Source of the DNA: Cordilura impudica
Lineage: Eukaryota > Arthropoda > Insecta > Diptera > Scathophagidae
Assembly: GCA_963682025.1 (NCBI GenBank)
Contig: OY821519.1
Location: 15,752,378 to 15,816,377 of the forward strand
Direction of reading: 5' to 3'
Length of the DNA: 64,000 bases
Below the pieces are notes generated by a model, which was not told the DNA's origin, searched no databases, and saw only the letters and a program-made list of their open reading frames with translations. Shown here piece after piece: positions 11,581-22,715 of the stretch. A program made the translations under genes and the position numbers. Numbering within the stretch: position 1 is the first letter of the stretch; each line of letters begins with the position of its first letter.

Positions 11581-11947
11581 CTAGCAGACTCCAGCGCTCG
11601 AATTTCGAGTGCAATTTCTAGGCAGTTTTATTTTTCAACTTAGCCTATTCACAAACCAACACTTTTGTGGTTTATTATTACTGTGAATAAAGATAACAAA
11701 CTCATTAACAAACACATTAAGAAATTTAATAAAACACTCATACCATATGTATAATTTTATGTATGTGTTAGTAGCAACTTTAAATGTAATTTACTCAAAA
11801 TAAAGAAAAAAAATTATAACTCTGTATATCTGCAAAACGGCTAAAAAGAAATACCTTTCAAATACTATACGTTTGGTCAAAATCGGGATAAAACGATAGA
11901 ACGAAACATCGGTCACAAGAAATCGCCTAGCCTATTAATATTATAGA
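11581..11947 (-). mobile_element. Non-autonomous Helitron, family A, complete
   Basis: CTAG at 11581 with hairpin (GCGCTCGAATTTCGAGTGC) marks the 3' end, and the complement of TCTATAATATTAATAGGC at 11947 marks the 5' end, flanked by T. It is 367 bp, near the standard length, in the same orientation as the broken copy at 10892. Confidence 0.9.
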
Positions 11948-12110
11948 TGTGTTACATAATCACTGATGAAGACTCAATACCAAAAACCAGTATGGTTAAT
12001 AATACAGAGTAGCTAAGATTCTTCGACATATGTATATATGTATGTATGTATGTATGTATATGTTTTCTTCTTTTCTACCACGCACTAATGATAATCAATA
12101 TCAATATCTG
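11948..12110. repeat. Fragment of the inverted-repeat family seen at 37481-38060
   Basis: The complement of CTTCATCAGTGATTATG and CTACTCTGTATTATTAA is followed by an ATGT microsatellite (about 12030-12062) and TTTTCTTCTTTTCTACCACG. The same words, in the same order, occur on the right arm of the element at 37961-38040, and the last word also at about 19709. It appears to be a decayed copy of one end. Confidence 0.5.
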
Positions 12111-12443
12111 CATATCAGTTTTAATATTGCAAGCTGTGTAAAAAAATTATGTTAAACTAAAAAAATAATTGTAGTTTTCATGGATGCCCATTCGCAGTTT
12201 GGTTTTTTTAACAAAATATAAATATATGTACATGTTTTGTAAAAATGTTTTCTTGTGGCACGTATTAAACGATATTTGGAAATCTCAATTAATTCTCTTT
12301 CCAAACTCATTACAAATTAATTAACATTTCAAAAATAACGTTATTCAAAAATTGTTTAATGAGAAATCTAAGGGTGTTAGAAAATTAAAAAAAAAAATTA
12401 TTTTGTAGTACAGTGTAATAAATTTTTAATTGAATAATAAAAA

Positions 12444-12823
12444 CAAGCAGATTCAAGCCCTCGAAATTAGAGTGCAAATTCTAGGAAATTTTATTTTTTC
12501 ATTAAATAAAGACCCTAAAGGTATGCTAATCAATTATAGCCAATTAACATATCAATACAAAAAATCAAACTTATTTTTATTTCACACATATAAACAAATT
12601 TAATAAACACACACATTGCATATGTATAATTTTATGTATGTGTTAGTAGCAACTTTAAATGCAATTTACTCAAAATAAAGAAAAAAAATTTACAAATCTG
12701 TAAATCTGATGAACAGCTAAAAAGAAATACCTTTGAAATAATATAAGTTTGGTCAAAATCGGGATAAAACGGTAGAACAAAACATTGCTCACAAGAAATC
12801 GCCTAGCCTATTAATATTATAGA
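12444..12823 (-). mobile_element. Non-autonomous Helitron, family A
   Basis: The 5' end (complement of TCTATAATATTAATAGGCTAGG) is perfect at 12823. At the 3' end CTAG has mutated to CAAG and the hairpin carries mismatches (CCTCGAAATTAGAGTGC). The interior is standard. The 12110-12443 stretch before it is AT-rich with no feature. Confidence 0.85.
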
Positions 12824-14210
12824 TTATTATGAATTTTAAAATTTTAATGTGGAATTACAAAACAGAAATGTTTAAATAATTTAAGATCCATATTGCGATT
12901 TTCTATCTACTTAAGGATACCGGTTGTTGTAGCAGTTGACATCATTGAATGCTGCTTATACATCATCAAATGAGTTGTTTTTCTTTTCTTTTTTTTGCAT
13001 CATGCAGTATATTTTTTCTAAATGAAATGAAAAACATGTATTTTTAATATGCAACATAAGCTGGATGTTTTTTTTTTTCTTAACTTAATGAAAAAAGTTT
13101 AAAAAAAGAGGAGAAAAAATTGCTAAAGAAAAATACTTTTGTTAGACGAAGTTTTTTTTTATTTTCATAAAAAAATTGCTTCTTGTAAGCAGTTTTACTT
13201 TTGAACAAGCACTATTATATACTTGGCCAATATTATTTTAAAGCTATTAATGGTTATAACGTGTTTTTTTTTTTTTTTTGTTGTAGTTGTTGTTGCATTA
13301 GCAAATATACATTATGTGTCGTTGAATAAATGTATAAATGTTTTAATGTTTTGGTTTTACTGATAGGTACGCATCGCTTCATAATGAAAGTGAAGTGAAT
13401 TGCCGTTAGACTTGTGGTAAAATTCAGAAAAATTGCAACAGCAACAACAACAAAAGTCAAATATGATTTGTCAAATCATAAATCTTAAGAGCTTTGTCGT
13501 CTGGCAGTCAACTTAATGTTTTTTTTTTTTTTTTGTTTTCAAAGGTTTTTAAAATGTTTAATTGTTTTTGTTTTAATTAAACAAATAAAAAAAAAATAAT
13601 CTTTAAAAGTTTTGAGGTAGTTTTAGACTAGCTTAGTCCTTTGTTCATACCCTTCCCCCACTCTGTGGTCTGATGTTGACTTCTACCTCGATTTTAGTGT
13701 ATAACTTTAGAACAATTCGGTTGGCGACAAAAAACAGAGATTCATTATGGCTACCGAATTCTTTGCCAACCGAATCACGATATAAAATTTCTGTTAACAC
13801 CATCGAAAATATAATTCAGTTGGCGAATTTTTTTTTTTTTTTTTTGAGTGTATTAAAAAAATTAATTTGCTTTATTTTTTTTTATATGGCGAACTCCCTC
13901 TTAAAATCACTAGTTTTTGATAATAGAAGTACATCTTTTATAGCTTATATCGAGTTATCAACTTATAGCTTTTGCTGTGTAAAGCTTCGATTTTTAAGGG
14001 TCTACCTTAAAACCTGCTTCTCCGTAAGGCATAAGTCTAAGCTCTTTAAATCTGTTTTTATGTAACTCATACAATCACTTGATAGTTATTCGTTAATGTT
14101 ACAGCTGTTAAAGAAGGTTTATTTAAAAGCCCTAACATACAGTGACGAGCAAAGCTGTGGCAGGATACACAAAGTTCTAAGTTAACTCTATGAAAGGTAT
14201 TAAAAAACTC
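12824..14210. other. AT-rich spacer with a short inverted repeat
   Basis: No gene is supported. ATTCGGTTGGC (13715-13725) and GCCAACCGAAT (13765-13775) form a perfect 11-bp inverted repeat 39 bp apart, and GTTGGCGAA recurs near 13820, suggesting a small foldback remnant. A 130-codon open frame at 13673-14065 is Phe/Leu-rich, begins in this repeat and has no recognisable domain, so I do not call it. Confidence 0.5.
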
Positions 14211-14678
14211 CTAGTCCTCGAAATTCGAGTACAAATTCTAACAAATTTTATTTTTTCATTTAAGAAATTATTTTATAAGACCACAAAAGTATGCTAATAA
14301 ATTTAAGCCAATTCAACACTTTTTAAATAACGATTGCGTTATTGGTTTATATCAAAATTATTTTTCAATTCACACAATTATTTTTCTGAATGAAGAAAAC
14401 AAACTCATTTTTTTTATTATTTTTTTTTTTTTTTTTTGCAAAAACATTAACAAATTTAATAAACACATACAAAGCATTGTGTAATTTTATGTATGTGTTA
14501 GTAGCAACTTTAAATTCATTTTACTCCAAAAAAAAATGTAAAAATGTTAAAATCAGTAAATCTGGTGGACAGCTAAAAAGAAATACCTTTCAAATGAGAT
14601 ATGTTTGCTTAAAATCGGGACAAAACTCTGGAACAAAAATCGGTCACAAGAAATTGCCTTGCCTATTAATATTAAAGA
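14211..14678 (-). mobile_element. Non-autonomous Helitron, family A, longer variant
   Basis: CTAG at 14211 is followed by a shortened 3' subterminal region in which one hairpin arm is partly lost (TCCTCGAAATTCGAG). The 5' end lies at 14678. The extra interior (CGATTGCGTTATTGGTTTAT and a 'caattcacacaattat' stretch) is shared with the copies at 34118 and 50377, defining a longer subfamily. Confidence 0.82.
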
Positions 14679-15084
14679 TTTAAACAACCTTTTTTAGTTG
14701 CAATAAGTAATTAAAAAAATATGGGAGTTTATTTCAGGAAACGTGACAGAAGTTTTTGTGACTTGATGATGTTGCAAGTTCTCCAAAATTAAGCTTTTAA
14801 CTTTACCGGAATTGATTCAAAAACTTATATCTATACCACGCTTTAATGAATCGAACTTTACAAACGATCCATGTTAAAATTTTTCGAATTATCATAAATT
14901 TCCCTCTTCAAAACGAATGTGGAAAATGAGTTGCAGTGATTTCGAATTTAATTGCGGCTCTAAGTGGGATCTATAAATAGATAAATAGATGTAAAAACTC
15001 TATATGATAAATTGTAGGTCTATAGGATATAATCTTCAGGGTGGGTACCCGCAGCTAAAAGTTCAAATATTCAAATTTATTTCC

Positions 15085-15165
15085 TCCTATGGTCGATAAA
15101 AGCTTATATATTAAAATATATTCATATTTGCGACCTGTAGTTTGATTACAAGGCGTTGTCCATGT
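15085..15165 (-). repeat. Small fragment of the GTCY-bearing repeat
   Basis: The complement of GTCCATGTAAAGCTTGTAATC, GGTCGCAAATATGAATATATT and 'ggcatataagctt' from the copies at 22716 and 49341 is recognisable here over about 80 bp. The GTCY run itself is gone. Confidence 0.55.
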
Positions 15166-15382
15166 AAGATCTCATTATCAGAATACTGCGAAGCTCAAGA
15201 TCCAAGCTTTAAAATTTTTGAAAGCGATTGCTGATTATGTATCAATTGTTCAGATTGCGTCTCAACGACTACTAAAGAGATTCTGTGCACATCTATGGTA
15301 TCTCAGTGACATTAAGCAGAAAGTGGAGAATGTAGTTCGTATTTTTGAAGAAGAGAAAGATGAGATTGAGGGAGCCCTTTAA
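15165..15382 (+). pseudogene. Unrecognised protein-coding relic
   Basis: A frame open from about 15165 to TAA at 15380-15382 reads as a helical, charged peptide of about 70 residues including ALKFLKAIADYVSIVQIASQ, a KRFCAHLWYLSDI stretch and an acidic end FEEEKDEIEGAL. There is no ATG near its start. Composition is markedly less AT-rich than the flanks, and amphipathic regularity argues against a random frame. It could be the C-terminal part of a transposon protein or a lost host exon; I cannot name it. An S element starts 230 bp downstream. Confidence 0.35.
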
Positions 15383-15609
15383 TGATAGGGGATATTACGG
15401 GTATGTTCTAAAAAATGTTGAGGGTGGAAAATTAATGGGAGTAGTAGTGGGTGACCCGTTTAATAATTTCATAAAATTCTAAACTTTGAGTGTGAGCCCT
15501 CTTAAGGAATGGAGAAGGGGGTAGAAAAAAATGTCGGGAAGGAAAAATTAAGAGGGGTCGGTTCCGCATTCCTCTATGCTTGATCCTGTCGCAGTTATGG
15601 AGATTTTTT

Positions 15610-18094
15610 GATGTGTAAACATCTAAACGCTCAGGGGACTAAAAATCTATTTCACAATACAATCACAAAAATAGCGTAAAAACGGTGTGACGTACGATTG
15701 TATTGGTGAAAAGATTAGAAAGTATCTGGAGATAAAATGAAGGCACGATTTAATTAGGAAGTGTTTGGAGATAAAATGAGGTAGCGAATAGCGTTTTGAA
15801 AAATTAAATATAAAAAATGGAAAATGAAAAATGAAAAATTACAAACGAAAAGTGAGAAATAAAGAATGAAAAAATAAAAAATGAAAAATGAAAAAAAAGT
15901 GGAAAATGAAAACTGAAAAAAAAAATTAAAAATAAAAAATTAAAAATAGCAAATGAAAAATGAAAAATGAAAATAAAAAATAAAAATAAAAAATGAAAAA
16001 TGAGAAATAAAAAATGAGAAATAAAAAATGAAAACATAAAAATAAAAAATGAAAAGTGGAAATGAAAAGTGAAAAATAAAAAATTAAAAATGAAAAATAA
16101 AAAATAAAAATAAAAATAAAAAATGAAAAATAAAAAATGAGAAACAAAAAATGAAAAAATAAAAATAAAAAATGAAAAGTGGAAATGAAAAGTGAAAAAT
16201 TAAAACATTAAAATGAAAAATTAAAAATTAAAAATAAAGAATGAAAAATAAAAAAATTAAAAATGAGAAATGAGAAATGAGAAATGAAAAATAAAAAATA
16301 AAAAATAAAAAATGAAAAATATAAAATGTAAAGTGGAAATGAAAAGTGAAAAATAAAAAATTAAAAATGAGAAATGAGAAATTAAAAATGGAAAATGAAA
16401 AATGAAAAATAAAAAATGAAAAATGAGAAATGAAAAATAAAAAAATGAAAAATGAAAAATCAAAAATGAAAAATGAAAAGTGGAAATGGAAAGTGAAAAA
16501 TAAAAAACTAAAAATGAAAACTGAGAAATGAAAAATGGGAAATGAGAAATGAAAAATGAGAAATGAATAATTAAAAATTAAAAATAAAAAATGAAAAATA
16601 AAAAATAAAAAATTAAAAATGAAAAATAAAAAAATGGTAAATGAAAAATGAAGAATTTAAAAAGAAAAATTAAAAATGAAAAATGAAAAGTGGAAAATGA
16701 AAATTGAAAAATAAACACTTAAAAATAAGAAATGAAAAATGAGAAATAAAAAATAAAAAATTAAAAATAGCAAATGAAAAATGAAAAATAAAAAATAAAA
16801 AATAAAAAATAAAAAATAAAACATAAAAAATAAAAAATAAAAAATTAAAAATAAAAAATAAAAAATAAAAAATGTAAAGTGGAAATGAAAAGTGAAAAAT
16901 TAAAAATGAAAAATAAAAAATAAAAAATGAAAAATAAAAATTGAGAAATAAAAAATGAGAAAATAAAAATAAAAAATGAAAAGTGGAAATGAAAAGTGAA
17001 AAATAAAAAATGAAAAATTAAAAATAAAGAATGAAAAATAAAAAAATGAAAAATGAGAAATGAAAAATAAAAAATAAAAAATAAAAAATAAAAAATGAAA
17101 AATAAAAACTAAAATTAAAAAATGAAAAATGAAAAATATAAAATGTAAAGTGGAAATGAAAAGTGAAAAATAAAAAATTAAAAATGAGAAATGGAAAATA
17201 AAAAATTGAAAATGAAAAATGAAAAATGAAAAATAAAAAATAAAAAATGAAAAATGAGAAATGAAAAATAAAAAAATGAAAAATGAAAAATCAAAAATGA
17301 AAAATGAAAAGTGGAAATGAAAAGTGAAAAATAAAAAACTAAAAATGAAAAGCGAGAAATGAAAAATGGAATTTGAGAAATGAAAAATTAAAAATAAAAA
17401 ATGAAAAATTAAAAATGAAAAATGAAAAATAAAAAAATGATAAAAGAAAAATTAAGAATTTAAAATGAAAAATTAAAAATGAGAAATGAAAAGTGGAAAA
17501 TGAAAATTGAAAAATAAACACTTAAAAATAAGAAATGAAAAATGAGAAATGAAAAATTAAAAATTAAAAATTAAAAATTAAAAATTAAAAATTAAAAATT
17601 AAAAATTAAAAATTAAAAATTAAAAATTAAAAATTAAAAATTAAAAATTAAAAATTAAAAATTAAAAATTAAAAATTAAAAATTAAAAATTAAAAATTAA
17701 AAATAAAAAATTAAAAATTAAAAATTAAATTTAAAAATTAAAAATTAAAAATTAAAAATTAAAAATTAAAAATTAAAAATTAAAAATTAAAAATTAAAAA
17801 TTAAAAATGAAAAATGAAAAATAAAAATAAAAAATAAAAAATGAAAAATAAAAAATGAGAAATAAAAAATGAAAAAATTAAAATAAAAAATGAAAAGTGG
17901 AAATGAAAAGTGAAAAATAAAAAATTTAAAATGAAAAATTAAAAATTAAAAATAAAGAATGAAAAATAAAAAAATGAAAAATGAGAAATGAAAAATAAAA
18001 AATAAAAAAAGAAAAATGAAAAATGAAAAATAAAAAATAAAAAATAAAAAATGTAAAGTGGAAATGAAAAGTGAAAAATAAAAAATTAAAAATG

Positions 18095-18127
<33 letters not shown>

Positions 18128-19197
18128 GAAAAATAAAAAATGAGAAATAAAAAATGAAAAAATAAAAATAAAAAATGAAAAGTGGAAATGAAAAGTGAAA
18201 AATAAAAAATTTAAAATGAAAAATTAAAAATAAAGAATGAAAAATAAAAAAATTAAAAATGAGAAATGAAAAATAAAAAATAAAAAATAAAAAATGAAAA
18301 ATATAAAATGTAAAGTGGAAATGAAAAGTGAAAAATAAAAAATTAAAAATGAGAAATGGAAAATTAAAAATGGAAAATGAAAAATGAAAAATGAAAAATG
18401 AAAAATGAAAAATAAAAAATGAAAAATGAGAAATGAAAAATAAAAAAATGAAAAATGAAAAATCAAAAATGAAAAACGAAAAGTGGAAATGAAAAGTGAA
18501 AAATAAAAAACTAAAAATGAAAAGTGAGAAATGAAAAATGGAATTTGAGAAATGAAAAATGAAAAATATAAAATGAAAAATGAAAAATGAAAAATGAAAA
18601 ATAAAAAAATGATAAATGAAAAATTAAAATGAAAAATTAAAAATGAAAAATGAAAAGTGGAAAATGAAAATTGAAAAATAAACACTTAAAAATAAGAAAT
18701 GAAAAATGAGAAATGAAAAATTAAAAATGAAAAATGAAAAATGAAAAATTAAAAATTAAAAATGAAAATTAAAAAATGAAAAATGGGAAACGAAAAGTTA
18801 AAAATGAAAAATGAAAAATGAAAAGTGAAAAATGAAAAATGTAAATGAAAACTGAGAAAAAAATTAAAAATTAAAAACTAAAAATAGAAAATGATAAATG
18901 AAAAATGAAATATAAAAATTAAAAATAGAAAATGAAAAATGAAATATAAAGAATGAAAAATGAGAAATGGAAAATCAAAAATGCAAAATGATAAATGAAA
19001 AATGAAAAATAAAAAATTAAAAATTAACCAGTTGAAATAATAAATAATAATAAATATTTTTATATTAGCAGAGCCCCTGTAGTCATGATACGTAGATGAC
19101 GCTTTCTGTTTGATTTTAAAAAAGTGCCATAAAGATATCTTTAATTACTAGATGTTTACACATCTCCCCTGTGATCGCACTCAAATTATTTTTTTGT
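15610..19197 (+). mobile_element. S element with 3.2-kb A-rich simple-repeat core
   Basis: The left end GATGTGTAAACATCT (15610-15624) and its exact inverse AGATGTTTACACATC (19150-19164) bracket the element. The left arm has TTTCACAATACAATCACA and ACGATTGTATTGGTG, then two copies of GAAGTGTTTGGAGATAAAA-like text, a subfamily mark shared with the copy at 59050. The right arm (AACCAGTTGAAATAATAAAT, AGCAGAGCCCC, TAGATGACGCTTTCTG) continues past the inverted repeat into TCCCCTGTGATCG, so the inverted repeat is subterminal on this side. The core is 15800-19025. No coding capacity is seen in the arms. Confidence 0.8.
15800..19025. repeat. Degenerate AAAAATG/AAAAATA/AAAAATT simple-repeat tract
   Basis: Heptamer-like words AAAAATG, AAAAATA and AAAAATT alternate with marker words AAAAGTGGAAATG and AATGAGAAAT that recur in order, giving a higher-order pattern of a few hundred bases. 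Between about 17545 and 17810 the tract becomes almost pure AAAAATT. Because TAA and TGA are absent on the complement in one frame, long Phe/His/Ser-rich open frames appear on the minus strand; they are by-products of the repeat. Confidence 0.9.
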
Positions 19198-19359
19198 AAA
19201 TTTTTTGCTTTTGTCCCCACTTTGAGCTCTATGAGGAGCCACTTACCCACGTCCTACCCCAGCCAGTTTATTTCCGAACCTCACAAAATTAGGGGGCCTA
19301 GCGAATCCAAATCATGTTACTAAGAAACTTCATACAACACTTTACCATTCCTAATGGCC

Positions 19360-19490
19360 ACACAGACGAATGGATGGCAGACGCACATCGCTAAATCGCC
19401 TTTATATCTATATAAAATGTTTTTGGTTGTTACAAACATCACCACAAACTCATTATACTCTCGCCACATAGTAGTATAGGGTATAAAAAT
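19360..19490 (-). repeat. 5' fragment of the GTCY-bearing repeat
   Basis: On the minus strand it reads TTTATACCCTATACTACTATG, TATAATGAGTTTGTGG, then GGCGATTTAGCGATGTGCG, matching the start of the copies at 22716 and 49341. It stops near the position where the GTCY run would follow. Confidence 0.55.
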
Positions 19491-21259
19491 TGTTAATATT
19501 AAGTGAATTTACCCAAATTGTGCGGAAAAGAAATCGAGACCTTAAAAAAATTTTTTTTTTTTTTTTTATTTTATGCCATATACCATTATGTGGTTAGATT
19601 AAATAAAAATTTTAATTTTGTTAGATTTATAGTCATTTTTCAGACATATTGCAATTACTACTGTAATTAATATGCAATTTTTTTAATTTTGTTTAAATAT
19701 ATGAAATATATGCTTTCTTCTTCTCTACCACGCACCATTTAAATAAAAAAAATTTTAATTTTAAAATTTATTTTAACTTTGGTAACTTTTCAAAATATTT
19801 AGTGGCTGACCCTGATGGGGACCCTGAAAATGAACTGCCTGAAATTTAACATGTAGTATTTTTACATCTATTTGCATAGATCGCGCCCGAAGTGAAATTC
19901 GGGCATCATATCGAACAGGCATGAGTGGCGAAAATTTAGCATCATGGACATATCACGGGACATTTGTCTTCTAAACATCCCGTGAATTGTTTAAAAATTT
20001 TTAAAAATTCTGTTTATGTCATTTTTTGAAAAGTACGAAACAAGTTTATGTTAATAAAGGCGAATGCTTGAAGGTGATTTAGGAAGCGATTTAAATGCTA
20101 TTATTTAGAATTACTGCCATTATTACTTCATTATCTTTAACACCTAACACTAAAGAAAATTATATTTTTGATAATAAAATCCAAGTTTCTCTTATTTATC
20201 TTCATACTTTTTTTGTATGATGTTTTTAAACCTCTATTTTCAATGTTGCAAAAAAAAAATAAAAAAATTTAAATATTTCGAAAAAGCTTAATTAAATTTT
20301 CACTTTTATAACAAACTTGAAATTATAAAATTCACTTCTAATTACAGTATTCGTATTTGAAAAAAAATTGCAAATAGTTTTCAACTATTATGAAGTTCTT
20401 GCAAAAGGTTAAGCATTAATTTTTAAGTTTAGCTTATTTTTTCTGCAAAGCCAACAAATTTTTTTTCTGCAATGTCAATGGTAAAGTCGCGCGACTATTG
20501 TTGCAATGACATTGAATCTCTAAATTGTATTTTATTATTATTTCATTTTTTAATTTTCGTTTTTTTTTTTCTTATTGTGGTTATTTTTTTATTATCTATG
20601 CATGTATTGTAGGTAATTATTAATTTAAGTAACAAAAAAGAAAAAAATGTCTTAAGTCAACAAAATTTTACTAAAAAAATTGCAATGTTGTGGAAATTTC
20701 TATACACAGAGAGACTGGCCGCAAAAACAACAACCGTATAACAGACAATGGGAAAAGTTAAAATGTAAACAATGTAAAAGTGGATTAAATTTCTTTTCAA
20801 GGGCTAGCTGCAACACCAAAACAGACAACAAAAAATACCATTAAATAAATTGCATCCATAAACAAATTTATTTAAATGTAGGTTTTTGAAAAATGCTTCC
20901 GTTAATGAAAGTGTTTCAAATAAAAGTATGTTGAAAAACCATTAAACAGCAATAGTCTCAAGTTACAGCAAAAAAATTTTCTAGATTGAAATTTTAACTG
21001 ACACACTTTGACTGAATGTTTGTTAAATGTCCCAGCGATTAAAATGCTTACAGAGCTGTCGATGTAAAAAAAAAAAGTTAAAACTTATGGAACAATGAAA
21101 TTTTGTATTCTAAAAATTTAAATAATTTTTTTGGAATAACAGTTAATTGTGTTAAAATATTTTAGTTAAGTTTTTATACCAAAATCTTGCTATTCACCTC
21201 TATGGTGTGTGATCAATTGTAATTCAAATTTGAACATACTAATATGTGAATGTCAAGTT
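19491..21259. other. AT-rich spacer with small palindromes
   Basis: No gene is visible. CCCGAA...TTCGGG (about 19887-19905) is a short foldback. At 20470-20514 CAATGTCA and TGACATTG flank the perfect 12-bp palindrome AGTCGCGCGACT (20485-20496), an isolated GC-rich structure. The word CTTTCTTCTTCTCTACCACG near 19709 marks a fragment of the 37481 family. Confidence 0.5.
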
Positions 21260-21430
21260 GATTAACTCAACTTTCAGATTTATTTAAATTTTAATATCAA
21301 AGTTCTAATAAAAATATGGTGTTAATGGTGTTAATTCTTACGAGTATTATGTAAGGAGATATTTGTTAGTTATGCATCCATCAAGCGCTTTGACATTAAA
21401 ATTTAAATAAATCTGAAAGTGGAGTTAATC
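21260..21430. repeat. Long inverted repeat (foldback), 43-bp arms
   Basis: The left arm 21260-21302 (starting GATTAACTCAACTTTCAG) and the right arm 21388-21430 (ending CTGAAAGTGGAGTTAATC) are complementary at 41 of 43 positions by my alignment, separated by 85 bp. This is a compact MITE-like or hairpin-transcript structure. No TSD is obvious and no ORF is inside. Confidence 0.8.
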
Positions 21431-21909
21431 GATTTGCAAGTGAAGCCATTCATTTATGACTTAATGTCATCAGTCTGGTAAAGAAATTTCTACATACTTA
21501 TTGTTACAGATTAATTAAACTGTCAAGTCGATGAAACACATGCATGGCCTCAATGGTTTCAGGTCCTATGAATCGAACATCACCATTAGTTTTTCTAGTT
21601 ATCACGATCGGTTCATATAAAATTCTTTATATTAATTTTTTTTCATTTACAATAGTTAGTGATTTTTACGGGACTAACTAATTTTTCGACCATCTCTATC
21701 GTGTACGGTGCTGTTTTTTTTAGGAGTTGTTCAGTTTTTGCGAGCCATTTGTCCGAAAAACCGTAATGTTATCGACTTTTGATAAATTTTGTTATTTTTT
21801 TTATTATTATTTTCTTTTTTCCATTATGTACAGTAGATGTAATCCAAACTGGGACAAAGAAATTTTTTTATTTCGTATAGTAGATTATTTTAAAACCTTT
21901 TAATTAATA

Positions 21910-22268
21910 CTAGCAGATTCAGCACTCGAAATTCGAGTGCAAATTTTAGGAAATTTCATTTTTTTCATTTAATAAAGACCCCAAAGGTATGCTTCACAAT
22001 TCAGCTCATTTCAAATGAAGAAAACAAACTCAACACATTAGCAAATTTAATAAACACACACTTAGCATTGTATAATTTTATGTATGTGTTAGTAGCAACT
22101 TTAAACGATCATAACTCCAAAAAAATATTCCAGACGATGAAAATCTGTAAATCTCGGTAACAGCTAAAAAGAAATACCTTTCAAATGATAAATTTTTTGT
22201 CAAAATTGGGGTAAAACTGCGAACTTATATCGGTCACAAGAAATCGCCTTGCCTATTAATAATATGGA
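21910..22268 (-). mobile_element. Non-autonomous Helitron, family A, complete
   Basis: CTAG at 21910 with a perfect GCACTCGAAATTCGAGTGC hairpin; the 5' end lies at 22268 (complement of TCCATATTATTAATAGGC). It is 359 bp. The interior variant with GTTATTCCAGACGATG-like text is shared with the copy at 10892, so these two form a subfamily. Confidence 0.88.
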
Positions 22269-22317
22269 TAAGGAAACATTAAGTTCATAGAGTAGAAGTA
22301 ATAAATAATTAATAACA

Positions 22318-22715
22318 CAGTGCAACAGCCATTCTGGGGGGGGTGTGAAATTCCAAGTGAGGGTGAAAGCAGTAAGCTAGTATAATAAAACCTACAAAGA
22401 TTTTGGCGTTTTCAGGCAACACTTTTTAATGGCCTTTTCTATTTTAGTGTTTCAGCTATAACTCAACAACCATTGATGATTTCTCATTTCATTCTGTAGC
22501 AAAATTGTAGCTAAGGCTTAAGTAAATAATTTTTATTAATATATCCATGTATTTTATCAAAGTAAATCTTCTACAAGTTTACATTTTGTACCCATTTTTT
22601 TTTACAAATTTTCGGGAATAACTCGTCAATAACTCTAACATACTTCCAGCTAATTTTAGTCCTTTTTGTGCATTCCTTTATTTAAGATCACCTTCCTAAG
22701 ACGTGTTTGGTACTA
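22318..22715 (+). mobile_element. Left part of a TIR DNA element (same family as 56729-57552)
   Basis: It starts ACAGTGCAACAGCC, continues through a G-run (GGGGGGGG near 22337) and GAGGGTGAAAGCAGTAAGC, then 'tttcagctataactcaacaaccattgat'. These words, in this order, form the left end of the complete element at 56729-57552. The right half is missing; a GTCY repeat takes over at 22716. Confidence 0.65.

Noticed and set aside
13673..14065. 130-codon plus-strand frame
   Set aside because: Runs through T-homopolymers and a foldback remnant; no motif or composition like a real protein.
15804..18685. Long minus-strand open frames rich in Phe, His, Ser and Ile (up to 153 codons), repeated at 51948-52253, 54244-54582 and 59183-59443
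   Set aside because: They are translations of the TTTTTCATTTTTC-type simple repeat; length follows from the absence of stops in the repeat words, not from selection.
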